From the NCBI RefSeq assembly GCF_014673495.1, contig NZ_CP051006.1:6785501-6849500 (forward strand): a stretch of DNA of 64,000 bases. The letters run 5' to 3'. Source of the DNA: Streptomyces griseofuscus (GTDB lineage Bacteria > Actinomycetota > Actinomycetes > Streptomycetales > Streptomycetaceae). This document shows, piece by piece, positions 7,749 to 15,429 of the stretch (its first letter is position 1; each line of letters begins with the position of its first letter). The notes below the pieces were generated by a model. The model worked only from the letters and a program-made list of their open reading frames with translations. It was not told the DNA's origin and made no database searches. Position numbers and translations under genes: made by a program.

Positions 7749-9416
7749 TCACCGCTTGTAGCCGAGCACCGTCATCATCCCGCTCTCCGAGTGGTACTGG
7801 TTGTGGCAGTGCACCATCCACAGCCCGGGGTTGTCCGCGTCGAACTCCACCACCAGCTTGCGGTGCGGCAGCACCAGGGCCGTGTCCTTGCGCGCGCCCA
7901 CCGCGTCCAGGCCCGTCATCGCGAAGGTGTGCCCGTGCAGATGCATGGGGTGCCACATGTCCGTCGCGTTGATGAGGGTCAGCCGCACCCGCTCGCCGGC
8001 GTGGATCTCGTGCCGCTGGCGGACGTCGTACGGCTTGTGGTCGAAGCCCCAGTCGAACTTCTGCATACTGCCGGTGATCTTGATGCGCAGCTGGCGGTCG
8101 GGGTGCCGCTCGGGCAGCGCCACCGAGTCGGCCGGCCTCAGCCGCCGCGCGGGCACGCACTCGCCGTCCAGTTCATCGGGGCGGACATCCGGCGCCGGAA
8201 GGTTCTTCCCCTTGTCGGTGCGCAGGACGGCGAGCGCGTTGCCCTTCTTGCCCTCGGCCAGCGCGACCAGCGGGAAGCAGCCGTCCTTGGCGGTCACCAG
8301 CACGTCGTACCGTTCGGACATCCCGATGAGCAGCGCGTCGGTCTCCTTGTGCCGCACCGGGTAGCCGTCGGTGTGGGTGACCGTCATGGCGTGGCCGCCG
8401 AGCGAGACCCGGAAGGCCGTCTCAGAGCCCGCGTTTACGAAGCGCACCCGGATGCGGTCGCCGGGACGGCAGCGGAACTCCTGGGGGTGGTGCGGCAGGC
8501 GCCCGTTGGCGAGGTAGTACGGGTAGTCGACGCTGCCGCCGTCGCCGTCCAGCATGCGGCTGTGGGAGTCGTGCAGCACCCGGTCGGGGCCGCCCCCGGC
8601 CTTCGCGGACGGCGCCCGCTTCGCCCTGGCCGATCCGCTCGGGCTCGGGGCGGGGCTTCCGCTCGCGTGCGGGTGCTCCGGACCCATGCCCATGCCGGCC
8701 ATCCCGGAGCCGCCCGGCTTGAGTTGTTCGAGCACGCTGTCGGGGGTGGAGCCGTCCACGCCGTCGAGCCAGTCGTCCAGGACGACGACCCACTCCTTGT
8801 CGTAGGCGAGCGTCTCCTTGGGATCGTCCACGACCAGCGGCGCGTACAGCGCGCGGTCCGGCTGCATCCCGACGTGGGAGTGGAGCAGATACGTGCCGGG
8901 GTGCTTCACGGTGAACCGGTAGCGGAAGTCCGTGCCGGCCGGGATCGGCCGCTGCGTCAGATCAGGGACGCCGTCCATGTCGCAGCGCAGCCGCACCCCG
9001 TGGGAGTGCAGGGTGGTGGTGGTCGGCAGCCGGTTGGCGAGCGTCAGATCGAGGACATCGCCCGCGGTCACCCGGACCAGCGGCCCCGGCACCGTGTCGT
9101 TGTACGCCCAGGTGCGCACCGAGCGCCCGCCCAGGTCGAGCTTGGTCTCCGCGGCGGTGAACCGGTACGTGCGCACGCGCCCCGCCCCGCGTTTGCGCTC
9201 GGCGGCGAGCACCTCCGGGTCCGAGGGGTTGACGTACCCCTTGGGCCCCGCCGGTACGAAGTTCCCCTCGATGCCCGCCCCGAGGGGACCGGTGTCCGGG
9301 TGGTGCGGACCGGAGCGGGCCTCGGGCCCCGAACCGGAGCCGCAGGACGCCAGGAAACCCGCGCCGACGGCTGCGATCGGGACACGGAGGAGGGTTCGCC
9401 GCGAAGGTGTATCCAT
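7749..9416 (-). CDS. Multicopper oxidase, Tat-exported lipoprotein
   Basis: A 555-residue laccase/CueO-like oxidase that transfers electrons from substrate (phenols or cuprous ion) to O2. The start has a twin-arginine motif SRRTLLR, a hydrophobic core and a lipobox LASC, so it is probably folded before export and lipid-anchored. All four copper-ligand blocks are visible: LHSHGV, HSHVGMQ, HPMHLHGHTF and HCHNQYH. A Met/His-rich loop (GMAGMGMGPEHPHASG, about residues 245-260) resembles copper-binding inserts. An ATG at 9431 would add five residues, but it falls inside an inverted repeat. Converges with the MFS gene (22 bp gap). Copper detoxification is inferred. Confidence 0.9.
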   Translation of the reverse strand: MDTPSRRTLLRVPIAAVGAGFLASCGSGSGPEARSGPHHPDTGPLGAGIEGNFVPAGPKGYVNPSDPEVLAAERKRGAGRVRTYRFTAAETKLDLGGRSVRTWAYNDTVPGPLVRVTAGDVLDLTLANRLPTTTTLHSHGVRLRCDMDGVPDLTQRPIPAGTDFRYRFTVKHPGTYLLHSHVGMQPDRALYAPLVVDDPKETLAYDKEWVVVLDDWLDGVDGSTPDSVLEQLKPGGSGMAGMGMGPEHPHASGSPAPSPSGSARAKRAPSAKAGGGPDRVLHDSHSRMLDGDGGSVDYPYYLANGRLPHHPQEFRCRPGDRIRVRFVNAGSETAFRVSLGGHAMTVTHTDGYPVRHKETDALLIGMSERYDVLVTAKDGCFPLVALAEGKKGNALAVLRTDKGKNLPAPDVRPDELDGECVPARRLRPADSVALPERHPDRQLRIKITGSMQKFDWGFDHKPYDVRQRHEIHAGERVRLTLINATDMWHPMHLHGHTFAMTGLDAVGARKDTALVLPHRKLVVEFDADNPGLWMVHCHNQYHSESGMMTVLGYKR

Positions 9417-9432
9417 GTCTGAATAAGACATG
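9414..9432 (-). promoter_or_regulatory. Inverted repeat at the multicopper oxidase start
   Basis: CATGTCTGAATAAGACATG has perfect 7-bp arms with a 5-bp centre and spans the possible ATG codons. It could be an operator or an RNA hairpin hiding the start. The arm hexamer ATGTCT/AGACAT is also found, in the opposite arrangement, in the tetR operator. Confidence 0.4.
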
Positions 9433-9510
9433 TTCTGTGGATCATGCGCTCGGGGGCGTAGGCCGAATGACCCTGCCTCAGGGCAGATTCACACCGGCAG
9501 ACGGACGAAC

Positions 9511-9543
9511 GCGGGCCGCCCCGGTACAACCGGAACGGCCCGC
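9511..9543 (-). terminator. Terminator hairpin downstream of the plsC-like gene
   Basis: Outer arms 9511-9518 and 9536-9543 (GCGGGCCG/CGGCCCGC) enclose an inner CCGGT-ACA-ACCGG stem. It sits 20 bp after the stop at 9564 on the minus strand. Confidence 0.6.
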
Positions 9544-9563
9544 GACCATCTGCTGCGCCGGAC

Positions 9564-10235
9564 TCAGGCGGCCTTCGCCTTGGTGGCGTACATGTCGACG
9601 TACTCCTGCCCGGACAGCCGCATGACCTCGGCCATCACGGAGTCGGTGACGGCGCGCAGCACATAGCGGTCGCGGTCCATGCCCTCGTAGCGGGAGAACT
9701 CCATCGCCGGGCCGAACCGGACGGTGACCTTGCCGGGTCGCGGCATGCCGTTGCCGCCGGGCTGGAGCTTGTCGGTGCCGATCATGGCGAACGGCACCAC
9801 CGGCGCGCCGGTCATCAGGGTCAGCCGGGCGATGCCCGTACGCCCCCGGTACAGGCGGCCGTCGGGGGAGCGGGTGCCCTCCGGGTAGATCCCGAAGACC
9901 TTGCCCTCCTCCAGGACCCGGCGCCCCGTCATCAGCGCCGCCACTCCGCCGTTCGCGCCGTCCCGGTCCACCGGGATCATGCCGACCCCGGTGAAGAACC
10001 ACGCCATCAGCCGGCCCTTGAAGCCCTTGCCGGTGACGTACTCGTCCTTGCCGATGAAGAGCACCTGACGCTTCGTGACGACCGGGAGCACGATCGAGTC
10101 GATGAAGGTGAGGTGATTTCCGGCCAGAATCACCGGCCCGTCCCCCGGGATGTTCTCCATGCCCTCCACCTGTGGGCGGAACATCAGGCGCATGATCGGT
10201 CCGAGCACTGCCTTGATGAGGCGGAAGCGGGACAA
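9564..10235 (-). CDS. 1-acyl-sn-glycerol-3-phosphate acyltransferase (PlsC family)
   Basis: A 223-residue membrane-associated acyltransferase that would convert lysophosphatidic to phosphatidic acid in phospholipid synthesis. The catalytic block NHLTFID (His41, Asp46) and the substrate-binding block FGIYPEGTRS (Glu119) are intact and correctly spaced. I chose the TTG at 10235 because GGAGGA stands 5 bases upstream and the SRFRLIKAVLGP start fits the family; upstream ATG/GTG codons would add unrelated Arg/Ser-rich residues. Divergent from the glycerophosphodiesterase gene, another phospholipid enzyme. Confidence 0.88.
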   Translation of the reverse strand: MSRFRLIKAVLGPIMRLMFRPQVEGMENIPGDGPVILAGNHLTFIDSIVLPVVTKRQVLFIGKDEYVTGKGFKGRLMAWFFTGVGMIPVDRDGANGGVAALMTGRRVLEEGKVFGIYPEGTRSPDGRLYRGRTGIARLTLMTGAPVVPFAMIGTDKLQPGGNGMPRPGKVTVRFGPAMEFSRYEGMDRDRYVLRAVTDSVMAEVMRLSGQEYVDMYATKAKAA

Positions 10236-10613
10236 CGGGTCCTCCGATGTCAGGGGGCGGTATGAATCTGTGCGAAGTGGGTCTGTGCAGGTGAGGACAT
10301 TACTCGCGGCTTCGCCGCGAACGCACATCGGGGACGAGCGGTTCACCGAGGTCTTACGAAGTGTTGACATGGGTTTACCTGCGGTGACGTGCCACGGACG
10401 GCGTGTAACGCCCTTGTGCCGATGTGACGGACATCGCTCGTCTCGTCCCTGTACCCGACACCCCGTCACCTGCCCGCACACACGGGCCATACGCCGGCAC
10501 CCGCGAGTTCGACGCGAAGCCGCCCTTCTGTCATATGCGCGCCCCTACGATCTCCCGGACTGATGAGCGTCGGACTGATGAGCGAAGAAGACAGAAGACG
10601 GCAGGAGGCCGCC
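10236..10613. other. Divergent intergenic region plsC/glpQ
   Basis: 378 bp without a gene. It holds a TCGCGGC-TTC-GCCGCGA hairpin (10304-10320), a single PHO-box-like GTTCACC (10341-10347), a -10-like TACGAT (10546-10551) and a tandem repeat: CGGACTGATGAGCG at 10556-10569 and again at 10571-10584. The second pair of ATGs in this repeat is in frame with the downstream gene. Confidence 0.5.
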
Positions 10614-11795
10614 ATGGGAACCGAACGTACGAACGAGACGCAGCCACAGACGCAGGTCACGGGACGGCGGGCGCTCCTCGGCGCCGCGATGCTGGGCGCG
10701 AGCGGCGCGGTCCTCGGACTGTCCGGCACCGCCCGGGCCGCCGAGGCCCCGGCGGCCAAGCGCACCGCGCGCGGCCTCAAGGGCCTGCCGGTGCCGACCA
10801 TCGTCGGCCACCGCGGCGCCAGTGGCTACCGCCCCGAGCACACCTTCGGCTCCTACGAACTGGCCCTCGACCTCGGCGCCGACATCGTCGAGGCCGGCGA
10901 CCTGTGCCCCACCAAGGACGGCCATCTGGTCTGCCGGCACGAACCGGAGATCGGTGGCACCACCGATGTCGCGGACCACCCCGAGTTCGCCGGCCGCAAG
11001 ACCACCAAGGTGCTCGACGGCGTCCCCACCACCGGCTGGTTCACCGAGGACTTCACCCTCGCCGAGCTGAAGACGCTGCGCGCGATCGAGCGCATCCCGG
11101 ACAACCGGCCGCACAACAAGCTCTACAACGGCCGCTGGGAGATCCCCACCTTCGAGGAAGTCCTGAAGTGGCAGGACGAGCAGACCCGCAAGCGCGGCAA
11201 GCAGGTCTGGATCTACCCCGAGACCAAGCACCCCACCTACTTCCGCGAGTTGGGCCTCGCCCTGGAGGAGCGGGTGGCCAAGCTGCTGCGCAAGCACGGC
11301 AAGGACACCCGCAACTCCCCGGTGATCCTCCAGTCGTTCGAGCCCACCAGCATCCAGCGGCTGAACCAGCTGGTCGACAACCCGCTCGTGGTGCTGCTGT
11401 CCACGGCCGACAGCCGCCCCTTCGACTTCGTGGCGGCGGGCGATCCGCGCACGGTCGCCGATCTGATCACCCCCAAGGGCCTGCGGGAGATCGCCGGTTA
11501 CGCCCAGGGAATCGGCCCCACCCTGGACCTCGTCATCCCCAAGAAGGCGGACGGCTCCCTCGCCGAGCCCTCCACCCTGGTCTCCGACGCGCACCGGGTC
11601 GGCCTGATCCTGCACCCCTACACCATGCGCAACGAGAACCCCTTCCTGCCCACCGAGTTCCGCAAGGGCGGCGCGGCCGACGGCTACGGCGATCCGTTCG
11701 GCGCCTTCAAGGCGTACTTCGCGACCGGCATCGACGGCGTCTTCACCGACAACGCCGACACCGGCGTCCTGGCCCGCGCCGACTTCCTGGGCTGA
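10614..11795 (+). CDS. Secreted glycerophosphodiester phosphodiesterase (GlpQ-like)
   Basis: A 393-residue exported enzyme hydrolysing glycerophosphodiesters to glycerol-3-phosphate and an alcohol. A Tat-type leader (GRRALLGAAMLGASG, ending near TARA) precedes the GDPD barrel. The catalytic HRGASGYRPEHT begins near residue 66, the acidic metal site VEAGDLCPTKDG near 93-104, and the second catalytic His in CRHEPE near 108-113. The acidic pair is spaced E-x-x-D rather than the usual E-x-D. ATG 10614 has AGGAGG five bases upstream; in-frame ATGs at 10563 and 10578 lie in a tandem repeat. Phosphate scavenging role inferred. Confidence 0.9.
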   Translation: MGTERTNETQPQTQVTGRRALLGAAMLGASGAVLGLSGTARAAEAPAAKRTARGLKGLPVPTIVGHRGASGYRPEHTFGSYELALDLGADIVEAGDLCPTKDGHLVCRHEPEIGGTTDVADHPEFAGRKTTKVLDGVPTTGWFTEDFTLAELKTLRAIERIPDNRPHNKLYNGRWEIPTFEEVLKWQDEQTRKRGKQVWIYPETKHPTYFRELGLALEERVAKLLRKHGKDTRNSPVILQSFEPTSIQRLNQLVDNPLVVLLSTADSRPFDFVAAGDPRTVADLITPKGLREIAGYAQGIGPTLDLVIPKKADGSLAEPSTLVSDAHRVGLILHPYTMRNENPFLPTEFRKGGAADGYGDPFGAFKAYFATGIDGVFTDNADTGVLARADFLG

Positions 11796-11822
11796 CCCGC
11801 GTACCTGACGCCGTGTCGCCGC

Positions 11823-11868
11823 CCCCGCGATCTCCCGGAAGGCCCAGGTCCGCCGGGAGATCGCGGGG
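11823..11868 (+). terminator. Terminator after the glpQ-like gene
   Basis: Perfect 16-bp arms (11823-11838 and 11853-11868) around a 14-base loop, 28 bp after the stop codon. There is no T tract, as is usual in Streptomyces. Confidence 0.75.
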
Positions 11869-11980
11869 AGTTGGCTATGTCACAGGGCGTCCCCGCGCGA
11901 CGAAGGTTGCTTCCCGTCGAGCGCGGGGATAGGAGTGTGGGGGGACAGCAGATGATCAGGTGAGCGGGAGGCATGCGCAC

Positions 11981-12478
11981 ATGGGCATGAGCGTGACCAT
12001 CTCGGTGGCGACCGAACAGGACGCGGAGGAGATCTTCCGCCTCCAGTACCTGTGCTTCCAGAGCGAGGCGCAGCTGTACGGCAATTACCGCATCGACCCG
12101 CTCGTCGAGACCCTCGACGCCGTCCGCCGCGAGATCGGCGTCGACTGCGTCTTCGTCGCCCGGCTCGGCGACGAGGTGATCGGCGCCGTCCGCGGCAGGA
12201 TCACCGAGGACGGCTCGGCCGCGATCGCCCGCCTCTGCGTCCACCCCCGCCTCCAGGGCCATGGCATCGGCGCCCGGCTGCTGCGCGCCGCCGAGGCCGA
12301 CCTGGCGGGGGCGCGCGGCGCCACCCTCTTCCGCCTCCAGACCGGCCACCGCAGCGAGGGCAACCTGCGCCTCTACCGCCGCGTCGGCTACGAGCCGGTG
12401 GGCAGGGCGAAGGGAACGGACGGGGTGGACCTGATCGTGCTGGAGAAGCCGGCGGCCACTTATGTGGCTACGGCGTGA
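11981..12478 (+). CDS. GNAT-family N-acetyltransferase
   Basis: A 165-residue single-domain acyl-CoA transferase. The acetyl-CoA pyrophosphate loop is RLQGHGIGARLL (about residues 87-98, motif A R/Q-x-x-G-x-G/A), preceded by the IARLCVHP strand and followed by the NLRLYRRVGYEPVG motif B. The N-terminal FRLQYLCFQSEAQLYGNY is typical of a subgroup acting on small molecules or proteins; substrate unknown. ATG 11981 has GGGAGG nine bases upstream; alternatives are GTG 11960 and ATG 11987. Converges with the next gene. Confidence 0.8.
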   Translation: MGMSVTISVATEQDAEEIFRLQYLCFQSEAQLYGNYRIDPLVETLDAVRREIGVDCVFVARLGDEVIGAVRGRITEDGSAAIARLCVHPRLQGHGIGARLLRAAEADLAGARGATLFRLQTGHRSEGNLRLYRRVGYEPVGRAKGTDGVDLIVLEKPAATYVATA

Positions 12479-12502
12479 GGGCCGCGCGCCCGCCCACGTG
12501 GC

Positions 12503-12922
12503 TCAGCCGGCCCCCTGCGACCGCGCCTTCCGCAGCCAGTACATCGCGGAGACGGGCAGCAGCACGGGAATGAACACGTAGCCCATCCCGTAGTCGGACC
12601 ACACCGTGGAGTCGGGGAACGCCGAGGGATCGACCACCGTCCATGTGCCGACGAGCAGCACACCCGCCAACTCGACCCCGCAGCACAGCAGCGCCGCCCG
12701 CCGGGCCACGTCCCCGCCCCGCACCAAGGTGTAGGTGATGAACGCGTAGATCAGCCCGGCGACCGCGGACAGCGCGTACGCGAGCGGCGCCCGTCCGAAG
12801 TCCGTCGCGATCTGGTAGACGGAACGCGACACCGCGCCGACGACCATCACGCCGTAGAACCACACGAGCAGCATTCCCGGCCCGCTGATCAACCGGGCCG
12901 GCTTCTCCTCGACCGTCGTCAT
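12503..12922 (-). CDS. Small integral membrane protein, unknown function
   Basis: A 139-residue protein with four hydrophobic segments (about residues 14-33, 48-66, 76-95 and 112-130). It has no recognisable catalytic motif. A WSDYGMGYVFIPVLLPVS stretch marks the last helix. Its start lies 2 bp after the stop of the upstream membrane-protein gene on the same strand, so both are probably one operon and may form a complex. I recognise it only as a Streptomyces-type conserved membrane protein. Confidence 0.65.
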   Translation of the reverse strand: MTTVEEKPARLISGPGMLLVWFYGVMVVGAVSRSVYQIATDFGRAPLAYALSAVAGLIYAFITYTLVRGGDVARRAALLCCGVELAGVLLVGTWTVVDPSAFPDSTVWSDYGMGYVFIPVLLPVSAMYWLRKARSQGAG

Positions 12923-12924
12923 CC

Positions 12925-13284
12925 TCAGCCTCCCCAGATGTCAAAGAGCCGGACCTGAAGCACGGCCAGCACCACGCCGCCCGCCGCGGCCGTCACCGAA
13001 CCCCACCGGGTCCGCTCGGCCAGCGACATGAAGCCCGCGGCCGGCACACACGCGAACGCGCCCAGCAGATACGCCACGAAGATCGCGGTCCCCTGCTCCG
13101 GCTTCTCGCCCCGGGCCAGCTGCACGATCCCGATCACCAGCTGGATCACGCCCAGCAGCGACACCACGGCCATACCGATGAAGTGCCAGTCCTTCGTCGG
13201 CTGGTCACGATAGGCGGCCCAGCCGCACCACGCGGCGAGCAGCAGCGCGGCGACCCCGGTCACCAGCGTCAGGACAGTGAGCAT
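12925..13284 (-). CDS. Small integral membrane protein, unknown function
   Basis: A 119-residue protein with four predicted membrane helices; the first begins directly at MLTVLTLVTGVAALLLAAW. A RDQPTKDWHFIG loop follows the first helix. ATG 13284 was chosen because it places the first helix at the N terminus; upstream codons would add a basic, Ser-rich extension overlapping the HAD gene's promoter. First gene of a two-gene unit with the membrane protein downstream; divergent from the HAD phosphatase. Confidence 0.65.
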   Translation of the reverse strand: MLTVLTLVTGVAALLLAAWCGWAAYRDQPTKDWHFIGMAVVSLLGVIQLVIGIVQLARGEKPEQGTAIFVAYLLGAFACVPAAGFMSLAERTRWGSVTAAAGGVVLAVLQVRLFDIWGG

Positions 13285-13354
13285 GCGGTCGACCTTATTA
13301 CGGCGGAATCGGGCCAACGCCGCCGACCCCGCCGTACGCCGTAGGGTCGAGGCC

Positions 13355-13999
13355 ATGACGATCCACGCGCACGCTCTCCTGTTCGACAACGACGGCACCC
13401 TGGTCTCCTCCTACGACTCCGTCGTGCGCTGCTGGACGCTCTGGGCCCAGGAGTGCGGCGTGACGGCCGAGCGGTTCGGACAGGTGGAGCTGCACGGCCG
13501 TACCGCGGCCGAGATCATCGCCGACCTGCTGCCCGACGATGTGGTGCCCCAGGCCGTCGCCCGGGTCGAGCAGCTGGAGGTGGCGGACGTGTCCGGCGTA
13601 CGGCTGCTGCCCGGCACCCGGGAGTTCCTGGACGCACTGCCCGCCGACCGCTGGGCCGTGGTCACCTCCGCCACCCGCCGGCTCGCCGAGGCCCGCCTAA
13701 CGGCCGTGGGCGTCACCCCGAAGTGCCTGGTCAGCGCCGATGACGTGAGCCGGGGCAAGCCCGACCCGGAGCCCTATCTACTGGCCGCCCGGCAGCTCGG
13801 CGCGGAGCCCGCCGACTGCGTGGTCTTCGAGGACGCCCCCGCGGGACTGCGCGCGGCCCGCGCGGCCGGCATGCGGACCGTGGCGTTGGCCACAACCCAC
13901 CGGGCCGAGGAGCTCGACGCCGACCTCGTCGTGGACGACCTGGCGGCCTTGCGCGCACTGGTCACCGACGGGGGAGTGGAGATCTCCGTCCGCGACTGA
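13355..13999 (+). CDS. HAD-superfamily phosphatase
   Basis: A 214-residue Mg2+-dependent hydrolase. Motif I is FDNDGTL (nucleophile Asp11, acid/base Asp13), motif II the VVTSATRR strand (Thr/Ser), motif III the Lys in RGKPDPEPY, and motif IV VFEDAPAG. The helical cap between motifs I and II is of the beta-phosphoglucomutase/sugar-phosphatase type. Small sugar phosphates are likely substrates. TAGGGT (13342-13347) lies 7 bases before ATG, consistent with a leaderless mRNA. Confidence 0.85.
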   Translation: MTIHAHALLFDNDGTLVSSYDSVVRCWTLWAQECGVTAERFGQVELHGRTAAEIIADLLPDDVVPQAVARVEQLEVADVSGVRLLPGTREFLDALPADRWAVVTSATRRLAEARLTAVGVTPKCLVSADDVSRGKPDPEPYLLAARQLGAEPADCVVFEDAPAGLRAARAAGMRTVALATTHRAEELDADLVVDDLAALRALVTDGGVEISVRD

Positions 14000-14081
14000 G
14001 CCCGCCCCGAGGTGTCCGCCGCTGTCCACTATGCGGACGGCGGCCACCGCTCCCCGGCGGGCTTCTGCTTTACTGGGCCGC

Positions 14082-14174
14082 ATGACCACGACGAACAGCC
14101 GCATCCCTGCGACCGAGGCGACCATGACGCCCGGTGCTGTTTGTCTGTGTCCGTGTCGAATGTGCGCCTTCTAG
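14082..14174 (+). CDS. Cys-rich leader peptide (uORF) of metNIQ
   Basis: A 30-codon ORF whose end reads ...AVCLCPCRMCAF followed by TAG: four Cys in eight codons, three of them TGT, a rare codon at this GC content. TACTGG (14071-14076) ends 5 bases before the ATG, so the peptide is probably translated from a leaderless mRNA. It is the only ORF between the HAD gene and metN and is out of frame with metN, 220 bp upstream. Cys-rich leader peptides that attenuate sulfur-metabolism operons are known in actinobacteria; I infer that ribosome stalling on these codons at low Cys-tRNA controls metNIQ. The function is not shown by sequence alone. Confidence 0.65.
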   Translation: MTTTNSRIPATEATMTPGAVCLCPCRMCAF

Positions 14175-14388
14175 AGGGCCCCCGCACCATCTGAGCCTCG
14201 CGCCCCGAAGCGAGAGCCGCGGCCCGTCCCGCGCCCCCACCCGGGCGAGCGGGACCCGAGGGCCGTACCGCGCACACCACGTTCTCTCCACTGCACCGCC
14301 ACCCGAGAACCGTGCCGCGTACCCCACGAACGCACGCAACGCACCCGTGCCCGGGCACACCCGCGCCCGCGCACTCGACAGTGACGGA
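14150..14388 (+). promoter_or_regulatory. Predicted attenuator: leader Cys tract pairs with metN ribosome site
   Basis: Leader bases 14150-14165 (TCCG, TGTCGA, GTGC blocks across the Cys codons) are complementary to 14371-14388 (GCAC, TCGACA, CGGA blocks). That is 14 pairs with two small bulges. The second arm includes the CGGA that serves as the weak ribosome site 6 bases before metN GTG. Pairing would hide metN initiation; a ribosome stalled on the Cys codons would free it. Predicted by eye only. Confidence 0.45.
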
Positions 14389-14394
14389 AATCCT

Positions 14395-15429
14395 GTGATC
14401 ACCACATCGGGCCTGACCAAGGTCTACCGCTCCCGCGGCCGCGATGTCACCGCCCTCGACGGCGTCGATCTCCACGTCCGCGAGGGCGAGGTCTACGGCG
14501 TCATCGGCCAGTCCGGCGCCGGCAAGTCCTCGCTCATCCGCTGCGTCAACCTGCTGGAGCGCCCCACCTCCGGCACCGTGACCGTGGCCGGGCAGGACCT
14601 CACCGCCCTGGCCGGCCGCGGCCCACGCGCGGGCCGGGAACTGCGCCGGGCGCGCAGCCGGATCGGCATGGTCTTCCAGCACTTCAACCTGCTGTCCTCG
14701 CGGACCGTGCAGGACAACATCGAGCTGCCGCTGGAAATCCTCGGCACCTCCGGGAAGGAACGTTCCCGCAAGGCGCTGGAGCTGCTGGACCTGGTCGGCC
14801 TCGCCGACAAGGCCAAGTCCTACCCAGCCCAGCTCTCCGGCGGCCAGAAGCAGCGCGTCGGCATCGCCCGCGCCCTGGCCGGCGACCCCAAGGTGCTGCT
14901 CTCCGACGAGGCCACCAGCGCCCTCGACCCGGAGACCACCCGCGCCATCCTCCAGCTGCTGCGCGACCTGAACCGGCAGCTCGGCCTCACCGTCCTGCTC
15001 ATCACCCATGAGATGGACGTGGTCAAGTCGATCTGCGACTCCGCCGCCCTGATGGAAAAGGGCCGGATCGTGGAGTCCGGCACGGTCAGCGAGCTGCTGG
15101 CGACCCCCGGCTCGCAGCTGGCCGCCGCGCTGTTCCCGGTGAGCGGCGAGCGCACCGGCGCCGAGCGCACCGTCCTCGACGTCACCTTCCACGGCGAGGC
15201 CGCGACCCAGCCGGTCATCTCCCAGCTGTCGCGCACCTACAACATCGACATCTCGATCCTCGGCGCCGCCATCGACACCGTCGGCGGGCTCCAGATCGGC
15301 CGGATGCGCATCGAGCTGCCCGGCCACTACGAGGACAACGTGGTGCCCATCGGCTTCCTGCGCGAGCAGGGGCTCCAGATCGACGTCGTGGGCCAGGAGG
15401 CCGCACTGGTGAAGGAAGGTGCCAAGTGA
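14395..15429 (+). CDS. metN: Methionine ABC transporter ATP-binding protein
   Basis: A 344-residue ATPase that powers uptake of methionine through MetI. Walker A is GQSGAGKSS (about residues 38-46), the ABC signature LSGGQKQR, Walker B VLLSDEATS with the D-loop ALD, and the H-loop His in LLITHEMDVV. The C-terminal 90 residues match the NIL regulatory domain of MetN (substrate-sensing trans-inhibition), ending LREQGLQIDVVG. GTG 14395 has only a CGGA site, which fits the proposed RNA masking. Its stop overlaps metI by 4 bases (GTGA). Confidence 0.95.
   Translation: MITTSGLTKVYRSRGRDVTALDGVDLHVREGEVYGVIGQSGAGKSSLIRCVNLLERPTSGTVTVAGQDLTALAGRGPRAGRELRRARSRIGMVFQHFNLLSSRTVQDNIELPLEILGTSGKERSRKALELLDLVGLADKAKSYPAQLSGGQKQRVGIARALAGDPKVLLSDEATSALDPETTRAILQLLRDLNRQLGLTVLLITHEMDVVKSICDSAALMEKGRIVESGTVSELLATPGSQLAAALFPVSGERTGAERTVLDVTFHGEAATQPVISQLSRTYNIDISILGAAIDTVGGLQIGRMRIELPGHYEDNVVPIGFLREQGLQIDVVGQEAALVKEGAK

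Noticed and set aside
10341..10347. PHO box (GTTCACC) controlling the GlpQ-like gene
   Set aside because: Only one unit matches, without the second direct repeat expected at 11 bp, and it is about 200 bp from the likely promoter.
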